A stretch of DNA of 18,588 nt from contig CAZGQS010000031.1 in NCBI GenBank assembly GCA_964527775.1, positions 1-18,588 of the forward strand, given 5' to 3'. Within the stretch, counting starts at the first letter, position 1. Each line of letters starts with the position of its first letter. Origin of the DNA: VMCP01 sp964527775. GTDB taxonomy: Bacteria > Bacteroidota > Bacteroidia > NS11-12g > UBA955. Shown piece by piece: positions 1 to 7,929 of the stretch. The notes beneath the pieces are model-generated. The model was given only the letters and a program-made list of their open reading frames with translations. It was not told the DNA's origin and did no database searches. The position numbers and the translations under genes were made by a program.

Positions 1-530
1 TCAATGGTGATGTTATTCAAACGGCCATCACGACCGTTGAAACTATTGTTTCCGCCGGCTTGTGGAGTAAATTTGGTGAAATCATCGATAGAGCGGTTGA
101 TGGTAGGCAAAGTGTTCAATTGCTTTGAAGACAAGTTGAAGTTTGCACCTGATTTGGTACCGCTGTTTCTAGGAGATGTTACTTGAACTTCTCCAATTTT
201 CTCAAGAGACGTAGCAAGATCTAGGTCTAACTTGTAGTTTTCACCTAAGATCAGGTAGATGTTCTCAACAGATACGTTTTTCTGACCTGGAGCGCTGATG
301 GTAACCGTGTAAGGTCCACCTGCCGCTAAGTTGAAGATGTCAAACGCACCACCTTGACGGGTTTGCGTAGCATAAGTTGCGTTGGTTGTTGTCAAAACCG
401 CCGTAACGGTAGCGTTGTCAACAGCATTTCCACCGGAAAGAATGGTTCCTCCGATAGACGATGTTGTAACCTGAGCAAATGAAATTGTTGCTGAGAAGGC
501 TACAATCATCCAAAGTGCTAATTTTTTCAT
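1..530 (-). CDS. Oar-like TonB-dependent receptor, N-terminal part (runs off window)
   Basis: This is an outer-membrane TonB-dependent transporter-like protein; only the first 176 codons lie in the window and the gene continues past position 1. The ATG at 530-528 opens a clear signal peptide (MKKLALWMIVAFSATISFAQ, cleavage expected after the last Q). A carboxypeptidase-regulatory-like beta-sandwich of about 80 residues follows, with SSIGGTILSGGNAV and later GGAFDIFNLAAGGPYTVTI. A linker then leads to a plug-like region with QLNTLPTINRSIDDFTKFTP and NGRDGRLNNITI, which is typical of Oar-type receptors of Bacteroidota. In this family such proteins import large substrates or act in adhesion and the envelope; the substrate here cannot be told. 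No SusD partner is visible. No perfect TAnnTTTG was found upstream; a nine-base variant (TACAATTTG, minus strand, near 602-610) is the nearest match. The family call is firm, the specific function is not. Confidence 0.88.
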   Translation of the reverse strand, partial: MKKLALWMIVAFSATISFAQVTTSSIGGTILSGGNAVDNATVTAVLTTTNATYATQTRQGGAFDIFNLAAGGPYTVTISAPGQKNVSVENIYLILGENYKLDLDLATSLEKIGEVQVTSPRNSGTKSGANFNLSSKQLNTLPTINRSIDDFTKFTPQAGGNNSFNGRDGRLNNITI

Positions 531-671
531 GAAATTTAGAAATTAGTTAGTTGGTTAATTTGAAGTACAAAAAAACATCGTTTGAGTGTCTCAATTGTTA
601 ACAAATTGTAAAGAAAATAGACTGTTGAATTTTAAAGTGTAGAAGTGTAACTTTGACGTTACCACAAAGTT
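531..671. other. Divergent intergenic region
   Basis: This 141 bp AT-rich region lies between the TonB-receptor start (minus) and the kelch-protein start (plus). It carries the plus-strand promoter described separately. No RNA gene or repeat array is seen. Confidence 0.6.
625..655 (+). promoter_or_regulatory. Bacteroidota-type promoter of the kelch-like gene
   Basis: A TTG at 625-627 (-33 element) and TAACTTTG at 648-655 (-7 element, matching TAnnTTTG) are separated by 20 bp, within the known 17-23 bp range. Transcription would begin near 662, leaving a leader of about 10 bases before the TTG start at 672. Confidence 0.6.
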
Positions 672-1961
672 TTGAGTTTGAGAGTCTTATTTTTCTTAAT
701 TGCTTGGTTATCATTGACCTTGAAGGCGCAGTTTGCTGAAATAGAAGCAAGTTCTAAGTTGCCTGTGGGTGATTTGCTCAGGCGCGCAAACTCAGAATTA
801 AATCCATTGATTGACGGAGAAGACATTTTAATGTCGGAGGCAGACTATGTAGTTATTGGTGATACTTTTTTTCTAAATCCGCACGGCACCCATTATTTAT
901 TTGCTTACACAAAAAGTTGGAATGAATTTCGGCGATTAGATAGGTCAAAATTCCACGGACACAACTTCGGAAGAAATTTGTTCACCTATAAAGGGGATAT
1001 TTATTGTTTTGGTGGATATGGATTTTGGCATTCTCATTCCAAATTGATCAAGTTCAATCGAAAAAATAGAGAATGGGATCTCATGAAGATCAAAGGAGTC
1101 GTTCCCGATATTTTCTCCTCTATTGGTGTTTTGATGGGCGATTCTTTCATGATTTATGGAATCAGAAACGTGGATGGTTTTCAGGTTTTGAACGATGCAA
1201 AGTCGAGTTTGTACTTCATCAATATGAAGACCTTCAATTCTGTTGCTTATGACTATAAAATAAACACGGAGGCGGTTATTCAGAAGAATGTAATCAACAG
1301 TCAATTTTCAAGGTATGCGTTGGTTACGCAAGTGGGTATAATTGATAGAATTGTTGACAAGCAGAAGGGTAAAATTTATAAGAATTATTCCTCACCCAAT
1401 TTATTTGGGGAAGAAGAATTTAAGCACCGAAGTGGTAGAGATAGTAATTATATATTTGCGGTAGGAGATGAGATTATCACCTACAGCAGGAGCGGTCAAG
1501 TAAATAAATTCAGTATTCAGGAATTCCTCAAACTATATTTTAATGAGGAGGCAGAAATAGGTGATTTTTTGCCTTTAGAGCAAGGCAAAGGGTGGGGATT
1601 TAATATTCAGTATTTATTGTATTTCATCATCGTCTTTTTGTTGATTTTCATCATTTATTTCATGTTTTTATATTACCGTGGAACGGGTTTAGTAAACAGA
1701 AGAACTCTGAATGATTATACGTCATTGGTAGATCAAAAGTTTGATTTTAGCTCAATCAGAACATTATCTAATGGTGATTATACTGAGCAAGAAATTGATA
1801 TGGCCTTACAGATTTTTCATTTACGTCCTGTAGTGAGGAACTTAAAACGCAGTCAGATGTTGTTTGAGCTTAATGAAATGTATCCAGGCTACGTGGTGAA
1901 GATACCTCATCCCAAGAAAAAAGATCAGTTTAAATACAGGGTATCTAGAAGTTATTCATAG
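672..1961 (+). CDS. Kelch-like ectodomain protein with one membrane helix and a small cytoplasmic domain; function unknown
   Basis: A 429-residue protein not assigned to a named family. The start is TTG: an in-frame stop lies at 654-656 and no ATG precedes the signal peptide, and a second TTG at 678 is also possible. Residues 1-19 form a signal peptide ending LTLKAQ. Residues about 20-300 contain kelch/propeller-type repeats such as YKGDIYCFGGYGFW followed by LIKFNRKNREWDLMK. A strongly hydrophobic helix spans about 314-336 (YLLYFIIVFLLIFIIYF). Residues 337-429 form a basic C-terminal domain with TEQEIDMALQIFHL and a KKKDQFKYRVSRSYS tail, predicted to be cytoplasmic. Its 3' end overlaps that of the sensor kinase (minus strand) by 10 bp. 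The layout (exported propeller, one helix, intracellular tail) is receptor-like, so a signalling role is a reasonable inference but unproven. The 93-residue tail could also be a winged-helix or adaptor fold. Confidence 0.75.
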   Translation: MSLRVLFFLIAWLSLTLKAQFAEIEASSKLPVGDLLRRANSELNPLIDGEDILMSEADYVVIGDTFFLNPHGTHYLFAYTKSWNEFRRLDRSKFHGHNFGRNLFTYKGDIYCFGGYGFWHSHSKLIKFNRKNREWDLMKIKGVVPDIFSSIGVLMGDSFMIYGIRNVDGFQVLNDAKSSLYFINMKTFNSVAYDYKINTEAVIQKNVINSQFSRYALVTQVGIIDRIVDKQKGKIYKNYSSPNLFGEEEFKHRSGRDSNYIFAVGDEIITYSRSGQVNKFSIQEFLKLYFNEEAEIGDFLPLEQGKGWGFNIQYLLYFIIVFLLIFIIYFMFLYYRGTGLVNRRTLNDYTSLVDQKFDFSSIRTLSNGDYTEQEIDMALQIFHLRPVVRNLKRSQMLFELNEMYPGYVVKIPHPKKKDQFKYRVSRSYS

Positions 1962-4846
1962 ATCCATTGCTGGTCAAGGCGTTTAATGCTTATTGATACA
2001 GTAAAAAAGTAGGGTGAAGTTTCAATGTTGAGATTGAATTGAAATAGATTTGGGTATTTACGATTCAGAAGATTCAGACGCTCTCTAACGAGTTTAAGTC
2101 CAATTTGAGTTCCAGGTTTGGGCTTTCTTTTGCGGTTGATTTCATTCCTTACCGTAATGAGCAGTAAATGCGGTGCGGCAAGATCTATATTTAGGTTGAT
2201 ATTGGTAGATGTATTGCTCATTAACGCTCCATGTTTGATGGCATTTTCCAATAAGGGTTGCAGTATTAAGGGCGGGACATACCAGCTTTTTGGATCTAGA
2301 GCTTCATCTTGATGTATTTGAAACTGAAATAATTGGTCTGATTCAAATCTCATTTGTTCCAAGCCCACATATTTTTGAGCGTATTCAATTTCTTCTGATA
2401 ACTGAACAAAATCTTTATTAGAAGTTTCCAAAAATAAACGGTTCAGCTTGGCGAGTTCAGAAGTGGCTTTAAGGGCTTGTTTTACATTGGCTCTGACAAT
2501 CAACGATTGAATCAAATTCATGGTGTTAAAAATGAAATGGGGATTCATGTTGTTCTTCAGTGTTGCAAGTTCCATGGAGAGAAGTTTCTCAGAGAGTTTG
2601 AATCGTTCTTTCTGATTAAAAACCAGAACAAAAACAAGTAATCCAACGCCTAAAAATAGCAGAAACCAAAAAGCAGGTACTTGAAACAAGGGTTTGTTGA
2701 CTTTGAAGATCAAGTTTTTTTGACTGTGTCCGTTGAATAATTTTATCTGATAGATGCCTGCGTTTAGATCATTGAACCAAATTGGGGTATTGTTTGGATA
2801 AATACATTGCCTGATTAAATTTCCTTGTTCATCAATCAGCTCCATTTGTACAAAGCCGTCTTGATGTTGAATGAACTTGGGTGTTTTGAGTGATATTTGG
2901 AAATTTGAACCTTGCCAAACTCTGCCTGTAATAGAGGTAGAAAAGAATTTATAGTTATCTAAATTAACAGAGATATTTCCGTTATGAGAACATTGATTTT
3001 GAGTGTTAAATGGTAAATAATCGATGGAATTTCCTGATAGAATATAACAGCCGTTATCAGTAAGGTGAACTTTATGTTTTGAATTCGCTCTATTGCCTAA
3101 GTAGTATTGCCCAACAATTTGTAAACCAAATTTGGGGTCTTTAAAGGCCAATTGAATTAAGGTGCTATTTGTGAAAATCCACATCCCGTGCATATTGGTT
3201 TGAATCCAATCAATTTTTTGATTGGGAAACAGATTTGCAATGTTGATTTTGTTGATTGATTGAAAATTAGATTCTAAATCATTGTATTTATAGAAGACAA
3301 ATTCTTTTCCGTTTTCTGCAATGAGCAAATTTCCTGAGAAGAAAAAGTTGTTCTTTGATTGTGGTTTCTTAAAATCTAAAGTTACGGGCTCAACTTGTTT
3401 ATTATGAATGAGAAAAAAGCCGTTATTTTCTGTTTGCGCTAAAACTTTATTCTGGATGGGTTTAAAGGTAATAATTGAACGTAAATCATTGTGAATGTTT
3501 GCGGTAAATTTCAGATTCCGGATATCAAGTGCATTTACATGATGAAAATATTCAGTTAAATATAGATAATCACCCACCAACTCAGTAAAATGATAGTGTT
3601 TTGGTGAAATTAAATTTATTCTAGAATCATGCAAATGGTAAAGTCCTTTATCTGCGTGAATGAAGATATTGTTTTCATCTACATAAAGGCATTTTTTGAT
3701 ATTTGTGGGTAATATATGGTTTACCCATTGATTCTGTTTTTTGATAAAAAGTTGATTTTTTGTCCAACCAATGATAGAATTTCCCTGAGCTATAAATGCG
3801 TTAAATTGAACAGGGGTAGAAATTCTTTTGCCTAAATCAGGTATAAATGAAGCACCAGAAACAATGGAATTTAGCCATAAACCATTATTGATGGTATCAA
3901 CCGTAATTCCCCAAACAAAGGGGAAAATAGGAAGGTCTACTTTAGATTTTTCAAATTTTTGATTTACGTGATGAACTATCACAGATCCCTCGTCAAAATT
4001 TAGGTGGTTTCCAAGAGCAAAATAGACCTTATCTTCATCAGCGTCTATATCCCAAATAGCATAAGATTTTTCAGGTCGTTGGGCGAAAATAAGAGAATCA
4101 CAGGTTTCCAAATTATAGAAAACTTTGTATTGATTGCTCTCCATACCAATGTACAATTGGTGGTTTACGGTTTTTGCACAAATGGCAATGATGCCTGATT
4201 TTTTTATTTCACGGGCTATAATTGATTCATCCTTGTGCCAATTGTGGCCATTTGTAGAAGTTATTACACTGCCTTTTCCATATTGAAAAACGAAATACCG
4301 GTTTTTCCAATAAGCCATATCTAAAACGGTTGTCTTACTGGGTGTATTTTTAGTTAGTAGCCACCATTTGGGTTGTTTTAATGAAATTTCCGCAATGCCT
4401 TTTTTACCTAGTGCGAATAGTTTACCATTGAGTTCTCGGAATCTTCTAAATTTTTCAAAGATTATTTTACGTTTCAATTTTCCGGAACTTTGGTCAAATA
4501 CCAAAATTTGCGAATCTAAGGTGCCAACGTAAATTAGATTTTTGTGAAAGTAAATATCCCAAACAGGCACAGATCCCACCCTATTAATGATTGATCTATG
4601 TATGGATGGATCTTCGGGGATGACGCTTATTCCGGCATCGGTGGCAACCCAAGCGGTTCCATTTTGATCAATGCGAGTTTTACGCGTAATGTGCGAGGGT
4701 AAACCGGTTCGGTTGTCGAAAAAGTTATAGTCTTGAAAGCTGGGTGTTTGGGCAAATGCACAAAGATTCAGGAAGATTACAACTGCTCCTGCAAATGTTT
4801 TCTTCCAGTTTTGGATACTGATATGTGTTGGCCGTTTTTCAGGCAT
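1952..4846 (-). CDS. LytS-family sensor histidine kinase with N-terminal periplasmic propeller
   Basis: This is a membrane sensor kinase of 964 residues whose partner is the LytTR regulator directly upstream. Residues 1-33 form a signal peptide (FAGAVVIFLNLCAFAQ). Residues about 40-650 form the two-component-regulator propeller region; the first repeat is clear (DNRTGLPSHITR, then QNGTAWVATDAGISVI at 61-76). A Y_Y_Y-like beta domain follows at about 650-720 (LNAGIYQIKLFNG), then one membrane helix at about 725-743. The kinase core is of the His_kinase (PF06580) type: NPHFIFN with phospho-acceptor His770, N-box PPLILQPLLENAIKHG with Asn868, and a G-box-like GTQIGLKLVRERL near 907-919. The start lies inside the regulator gene, giving a 70 bp overlap. 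No other usable start precedes the signal peptide, so this start is favoured and translational coupling is likely. The protein lacks the fused receiver and AraC modules of hybrid systems, so the domain set is LytS-like with a hybrid-type sensor. The signal sensed is unknown. Confidence 0.9.
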   Translation of the reverse strand: MPEKRPTHISIQNWKKTFAGAVVIFLNLCAFAQTPSFQDYNFFDNRTGLPSHITRKTRIDQNGTAWVATDAGISVIPEDPSIHRSIINRVGSVPVWDIYFHKNLIYVGTLDSQILVFDQSSGKLKRKIIFEKFRRFRELNGKLFALGKKGIAEISLKQPKWWLLTKNTPSKTTVLDMAYWKNRYFVFQYGKGSVITSTNGHNWHKDESIIAREIKKSGIIAICAKTVNHQLYIGMESNQYKVFYNLETCDSLIFAQRPEKSYAIWDIDADEDKVYFALGNHLNFDEGSVIVHHVNQKFEKSKVDLPIFPFVWGITVDTINNGLWLNSIVSGASFIPDLGKRISTPVQFNAFIAQGNSIIGWTKNQLFIKKQNQWVNHILPTNIKKCLYVDENNIFIHADKGLYHLHDSRINLISPKHYHFTELVGDYLYLTEYFHHVNALDIRNLKFTANIHNDLRSIITFKPIQNKVLAQTENNGFFLIHNKQVEPVTLDFKKPQSKNNFFFSGNLLIAENGKEFVFYKYNDLESNFQSINKINIANLFPNQKIDWIQTNMHGMWIFTNSTLIQLAFKDPKFGLQIVGQYYLGNRANSKHKVHLTDNGCYILSGNSIDYLPFNTQNQCSHNGNISVNLDNYKFFSTSITGRVWQGSNFQISLKTPKFIQHQDGFVQMELIDEQGNLIRQCIYPNNTPIWFNDLNAGIYQIKLFNGHSQKNLIFKVNKPLFQVPAFWFLLFLGVGLLVFVLVFNQKERFKLSEKLLSMELATLKNNMNPHFIFNTMNLIQSLIVRANVKQALKATSELAKLNRLFLETSNKDFVQLSEEIEYAQKYVGLEQMRFESDQLFQFQIHQDEALDPKSWYVPPLILQPLLENAIKHGALMSNTSTNINLNIDLAAPHLLLITVRNEINRKRKPKPGTQIGLKLVRERLNLLNRKYPNLFQFNLNIETSPYFFTVSISIKRLDQQWIYE

Positions 4847-5487
4847 ACATGTGAACTGCTGTAACTCTTAATTTGGTGTAAAGGTACAATGAAGGAGCGA
4901 TGCACGCGAACAAAGTCTTTAGGCAACAAATCTTCAATGTGTTTGAGCGTTTTAGATGCTATGTAATTTCTCTTTTCAGTAACTATCTTGGAATATGCAC
5001 CACAGGCCTCAATTACGTGAATGTCCCGGTATGAAATCATGATGCTTTCACCGCCATCTTTGATGATTAAGTTCTCTTCTCTCGCTTTGTAGGTGGACGA
5101 AATTTTTGGTGAACTATCTGTAATTCTATTTTCCAAACGAGTTCGGAAGCGTTCAATTTCAGATTCAGTCAATGGCTTTAAGAGATAGTCAAATACATTC
5201 TTATGAATCGCCTCTAAAGCGTATTGAGAATGAGCACTAACAATAACCACAGGCACTGAATCATTGAGGTCATGATGTATTTGTAAACCATTTTCTCCCC
5301 GAAGTTCAATATCAGAGAATACAATATCAGGTTTAAATGAATCAATTTCTTTTCTTGCTTGATTAAGATCTGACACAGCAACAATATCACCTATAAGATC
5401 TGATAAATATTCTTTTAGGTAAAATTCTATCATGGTACGACCTGAAAGTTCATCGTCAATGATTAATGCTCGAAGTCGTTTATTCAT
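4777..5487 (-). CDS. LytR/AlgR-family response regulator
   Basis: A 236-residue cytoplasmic transcription regulator. Residues about 5-125 form a receiver domain: acidic pair Asp11-Asp12, phospho-acceptor Asp59 in VFSDIEL, the Ser/Thr-position SAH at 84-86, and Lys104 in DYLLKPL. Residues about 140-236 form a LytTR DNA-binding domain (IKDGGESIMISYRDIHVIEACGAYSK, shown in part, later DFVRVHRSFIVPL and ISVSKTGRKHLQEQL). LytTR proteins bind paired direct repeats upstream of targets; none is obvious nearby. The gene starts at an ATG, is first in a two-gene operon with the sensor kinase, and has a good -7 motif 24 bp upstream. The pair forms a complete two-component system. Confidence 0.94.
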   Translation of the reverse strand: MNKRLRALIIDDELSGRTMIEFYLKEYLSDLIGDIVAVSDLNQARKEIDSFKPDIVFSDIELRGENGLQIHHDLNDSVPVVIVSAHSQYALEAIHKNVFDYLLKPLTESEIERFRTRLENRITDSSPKISSTYKAREENLIIKDGGESIMISYRDIHVIEACGAYSKIVTEKRNYIASKTLKHIEDLLPKDFVRVHRSFIVPLHQIKSYSSSHVCLKNGQHISVSKTGRKHLQEQL

Positions 5488-5510
5488 AGTTTTATTATTT
5501 TGGGGTTAGT

Positions 5511-5518
5511 CAAATGTA
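5511..5518 (-). promoter_or_regulatory. -7 promoter element for the regulator/kinase operon
   Basis: On the minus strand this reads TACATTTG, a full match to TAnnTTTG. It would place the transcription start near 5505, about 18 bases before the regulator ATG. No TTG at the usual -33 distance was found, so the call rests on one element. Confidence 0.4.
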
Positions 5519-5535
5519 GCATTTCTTTGCGGTTA

Positions 5536-6417
5536 ATGACCCATGCTACATTGCAAAATACACACATTTTGGTAGAAGTTAACACCAAAGGAGCAGAAAT
5601 TTTACAATTTCGAAATCTGTACAAAACACAAGAAGTACTCTGGAATCCCGACTTTAATTTCTGGAATCGTACAGCACCATTGCTATTTCCAGTTGTTGGG
5701 AAATTGAAAAATGATCAATTCAAATACAATGCAAATATCTATTCCATGAAGCAACATGGGTTTGCGCGAGATGCTGAGTTTGAACTTGTAGAACATACAG
5801 CCACATTGTTGCATTTGCGTTTAATGTCCAATCTAAATACCCAAATTCAATACCCTTTTGACTTTCAACTGGATGTAATATATACCTTAAAAGATAACCA
5901 ATTGCAATCCGAGAACATCATCACCAATTTGGGCGATGACACCATGCCAGTTTCGTTTGGTGCACACCCTGGATTTTCTATTCAATTGCCCGTAGATAAC
6001 TGTAAAATAATCATCCATCGGGAAGGAAAAGAAACACCAACGGAAGAGATTTTGCAACGACATTTAATTTCAGAGGGACTGTATACCGGTGAAACAGAAC
6101 CAGTAAAAATTGAAAACGGTGAAATTACTCTGAATGAAAATTATTTTGAGCATGACGCTATTGTTTTCAAAAATGCAGGAATCACTGGAATGAGTTTGGT
6201 TCAAAACGGTGAACTTATTGCTCGATTAGATGCACCAACCGCACCCTATTGGGGCATTTGGAAAAAACCCGGGGCACCTTTTGTTTGCATTGAGCCTTGG
6301 TGGGGCATTGCCGATCATTCACAAACTCAACACGACCTTTTAACTAAAGAAGGCATTCATTTGTTAGAAAAACATGACGCACTCTCAATAAAATATGACA
6401 TATCTACCCAATTTTAG
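5536..6417 (+). CDS. Aldose 1-epimerase family protein (LacX-like sugar mutarotase)
   Basis: The predicted cytoplasmic enzyme interconverts the alpha and beta anomers of an aldose or acts on a related sugar phosphate; this subgroup is rarely characterised. The ATG at 5536 gives 293 residues and places the family's opening strands (VEVNTKGAEILQF) at the N-terminus as expected. An upstream in-frame TTG at 5500 would add 12 residues of unsupported sequence. Family landmarks are LWNPDFNFW, APLLFPVVGKL, KQHGFARDAEF, the catalytic His144 in VSFGAHPGF, and the acidic catalytic candidate Glu253 in VCIEPWWGIADH. The gene is divergent from the response regulator, separated by 48 bp. No sugar-utilisation genes are adjacent, so the substrate is unknown. 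No convincing TAnnTTTG element was found on this strand. Confidence 0.88.
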   Translation: MTHATLQNTHILVEVNTKGAEILQFRNLYKTQEVLWNPDFNFWNRTAPLLFPVVGKLKNDQFKYNANIYSMKQHGFARDAEFELVEHTATLLHLRLMSNLNTQIQYPFDFQLDVIYTLKDNQLQSENIITNLGDDTMPVSFGAHPGFSIQLPVDNCKIIIHREGKETPTEEILQRHLISEGLYTGETEPVKIENGEITLNENYFEHDAIVFKNAGITGMSLVQNGELIARLDAPTAPYWGIWKKPGAPFVCIEPWWGIADHSQTQHDLLTKEGIHLLEKHDALSIKYDISTQF

Positions 6418-6418
6418 G

Positions 6419-6426
6419 TAGATTTG
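6419..6426 (+). promoter_or_regulatory. Possible -7 promoter element for the small membrane protein gene
   Basis: TAGATTTG matches TAnnTTTG and lies 25 bp before the ATG at 6452. It begins just after the stop codon of the epimerase gene. No -33 TTG at proper spacing was seen, so support is partial. Confidence 0.35.
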
Positions 6427-6451
6427 ATTGTCAATTCATCAAAATTAATTT

Positions 6452-6871
6452 ATGGAGCCTCAAAATATTTTTTATCTAGGAATGGTCATTATGATTGTTT
6501 CATCGTTGGGTTCGCGTATGGTAAAAGAAAAAGGACTCAGAAATTTAAGCAACGAGGAAAAAGGTAAATTGGTTTCGGCATTTTCAAAAACGCGAATGAA
6601 CAACATAGTTTTGTTGCTCGGAATTGTTCTTGTATATATGTCAATCATGTTCTTTGAGCAATCGGGAACTGATTTTGGATTCAACCCCCATTTGGCGTAT
6701 TTCATAGTTCTTGCAGGGTATGTGATATTCAATTATTACATCACATTTAAGAAATTAGCCGAAATGAATGCCCCTGTCGAATATGTGAAATATACCAAAA
6801 TCTCTACCTTGATTTCAGGGGTAGGATTTGCTGCATTCTTAGCAGCCATGATTTTTTATATGGGACTTTGA
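6452..6871 (+). CDS. Small four-helix membrane protein, function unknown
   Basis: A 139-residue integral membrane protein starting at an ATG. Hydrophobic segments are near residues 5-22 (IFYLGMVIMIVSSLG), 50-67 (NNIVLLLGIVLVYMSIMFF), 80-97 (LAYFIVLAGYVIFNYYI) and 117-138 (LISGVGFAAFLAAMIFYMGL). A charged loop with EKGLRNLSNEEKGKL sits between helices one and two. I do not recognise a family and see no catalytic motif. It lies 34 bp after the epimerase gene in the same orientation, so it could be cotranscribed or use its own -7 element. Its 3' end faces the menE-like gene with 18 bp between them. Confidence 0.75.
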   Translation: MEPQNIFYLGMVIMIVSSLGSRMVKEKGLRNLSNEEKGKLVSAFSKTRMNNIVLLLGIVLVYMSIMFFEQSGTDFGFNPHLAYFIVLAGYVIFNYYITFKKLAEMNAPVEYVKYTKISTLISGVGFAAFLAAMIFYMGL

Positions 6872-6889
6872 TTCGGTTAAGAATCGCGT

Positions 6890-7873
6890 TCAACAAAACC
6901 GAGTGAACTGGTAGCTACCTCGGCGGTCTATTTTCCCTGATTCAGTGAAAATCAGCTGGTCAATTAAATACACCTTTTTAGGAGATTGTATTTTTAATTT
7001 TTCTTTCAATTCTAACTCTAGGTTTCTTACTTCATTTGAGCTCAATGCATCAGATTTCAGTAACATAATAAGCTTCTGTCCCAAAGCTTCATCCTCTTCA
7101 AACCAGCAACAAAAAGTATTTTCACGAAGTTGGAATTGTTCGCAAATTTGTGCTTCAACATCCTCAATTTGAATCTTAAGTCCACCAGAATTGATGGTGA
7201 AATCAGATCTGCCCATCCAAACGAAGGTGTTTTCGCTACTGATTTCCACTCTGTCTCGGGTGTTCAACCATTGAAAATGGGTGGTTGGATTGCTAATTTC
7301 CAATTGACTATTTTCATCAATCCGAATTTCGGTTTGGTCAATGCAACGGTAATGAGATTCGCCCAAGGTTCTGCCTGCAAAATGAGAATAAGTTTCGGTC
7401 ATTCCGAAGGTATGAACAACATGTACACTGGAGAGCAACTTTAAAACTCTATTTTCTAAAGCCGCTGACAACGGTGCACCACCAATTAATACTGTTTCAA
7501 ATTTTGATAAACGATCAACGCTCTCTGATGACTCCAAAATGTGAAACAATTGATGAGGTGTCAATGATATTATTCGAGCATCGCCTTGGTATGAAAGCAT
7601 CGGATTGGAACTTGGTTCAATTACCTCAATTTTAGAGTTCCAAACTTTGCTTCTAATCCATTGCATGAATCCGCCGGCCTTGCTCAACGGCAAAGCAATG
7701 AGTTGCTTTAAACTCGATGATTTTACAAAGTGTTTTCGGGTTTGTTCGGCACTCCAAATCAATAAATCTCTTTGTAAGACCTGAGGTTTAGGTTCACCGG
7801 TGCTCCCAGATGTATAAAGTGTAAAAGTCTCAGCACCCTCTCTCCATGCCTCCTCTAAACTCTCAACTCTCAA
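6890..7873 (-). CDS. menE: o-Succinylbenzoate-CoA ligase-like protein (MenE), apparently short at its N-terminus
   Basis: This ANL-superfamily adenylating enzyme would join CoA to o-succinylbenzoate in menaquinone synthesis. The phosphate-binding signature YTSGSTGEPKP lies at residues 20-30, the TFGMTETYSHFAGRTL motif in the middle, GRSDFTINSGGLKI towards the C-terminal domain, and the catalytic lysine Lys314 in SGKIDRR. The open reading frame starts at TTG 7873-7871, inside a heptamer repeat array, and an in-frame stop lies four bases further upstream. Only 20 residues precede the TSGSTG signature; MenE of Bacteroidota, already short at about 350 residues, usually carries a longer lead. LEEAWREGAETF still resembles family sequence. 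The 5' end therefore looks replaced or eroded by repeats. The product may be active, poorly expressed, or a recent pseudogene. The nearest men gene is outside the window, so the MenE name rests on domain size and motifs. Confidence 0.72.
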   Translation of the reverse strand: MRVESLEEAWREGAETFTLYTSGSTGEPKPQVLQRDLLIWSAEQTRKHFVKSSSLKQLIALPLSKAGGFMQWIRSKVWNSKIEVIEPSSNPMLSYQGDARIISLTPHQLFHILESSESVDRLSKFETVLIGGAPLSAALENRVLKLLSSVHVVHTFGMTETYSHFAGRTLGESHYRCIDQTEIRIDENSQLEISNPTTHFQWLNTRDRVEISSENTFVWMGRSDFTINSGGLKIQIEDVEAQICEQFQLRENTFCCWFEEDEALGQKLIMLLKSDALSSNEVRNLELELKEKLKIQSPKKVYLIDQLIFTESGKIDRRGSYQFTRFC

Positions 7874-7929
7874 CTCTCAACCCTCCACTCTAAACCCTCC
7901 CCTCTCAACCCTCCACTCTCAACTCTCAT
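7853..7929. repeat. Heptamer repeat array A (CTCTCAA/CCCTCCA/CTCTAAA)
   Basis: Eleven consecutive seven-base units without an indel read on the plus strand CTCTAAA, CTCTCAA x3, CCCTCCA, CTCTAAA, CCCTCCC, CTCTCAA, CCCTCCA, CTCTCAA, CTCTCAT. The minus strand is purine-only apart from T (GAGAGTT-type units). The array fills the gap between the aminotransferase-like gene and menE. It encodes the last residues and stop of the former and the TTG start and first codons of the latter. CTCTAAA is the same unit, rotated, as AAACTCT in the array at 17922-18194. Confidence 0.92.

Noticed and set aside
4..186. 60-codon plus-strand reading frame at the left edge
   Set aside because: It is antisense to the TonB-receptor gene, which has a signal peptide and family motifs.
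602..610. Promoter for the TonB receptor
   Set aside because: The minus strand reads TACAATTTG, one base longer than TAnnTTTG, with no convincing -33 partner.
6868..6906. Possible terminator between the small membrane protein and menE
   Set aside because: The TCGGTT/AACCGA pairing has an 18-base loop, no T tract and overlaps the menE end; too weak.
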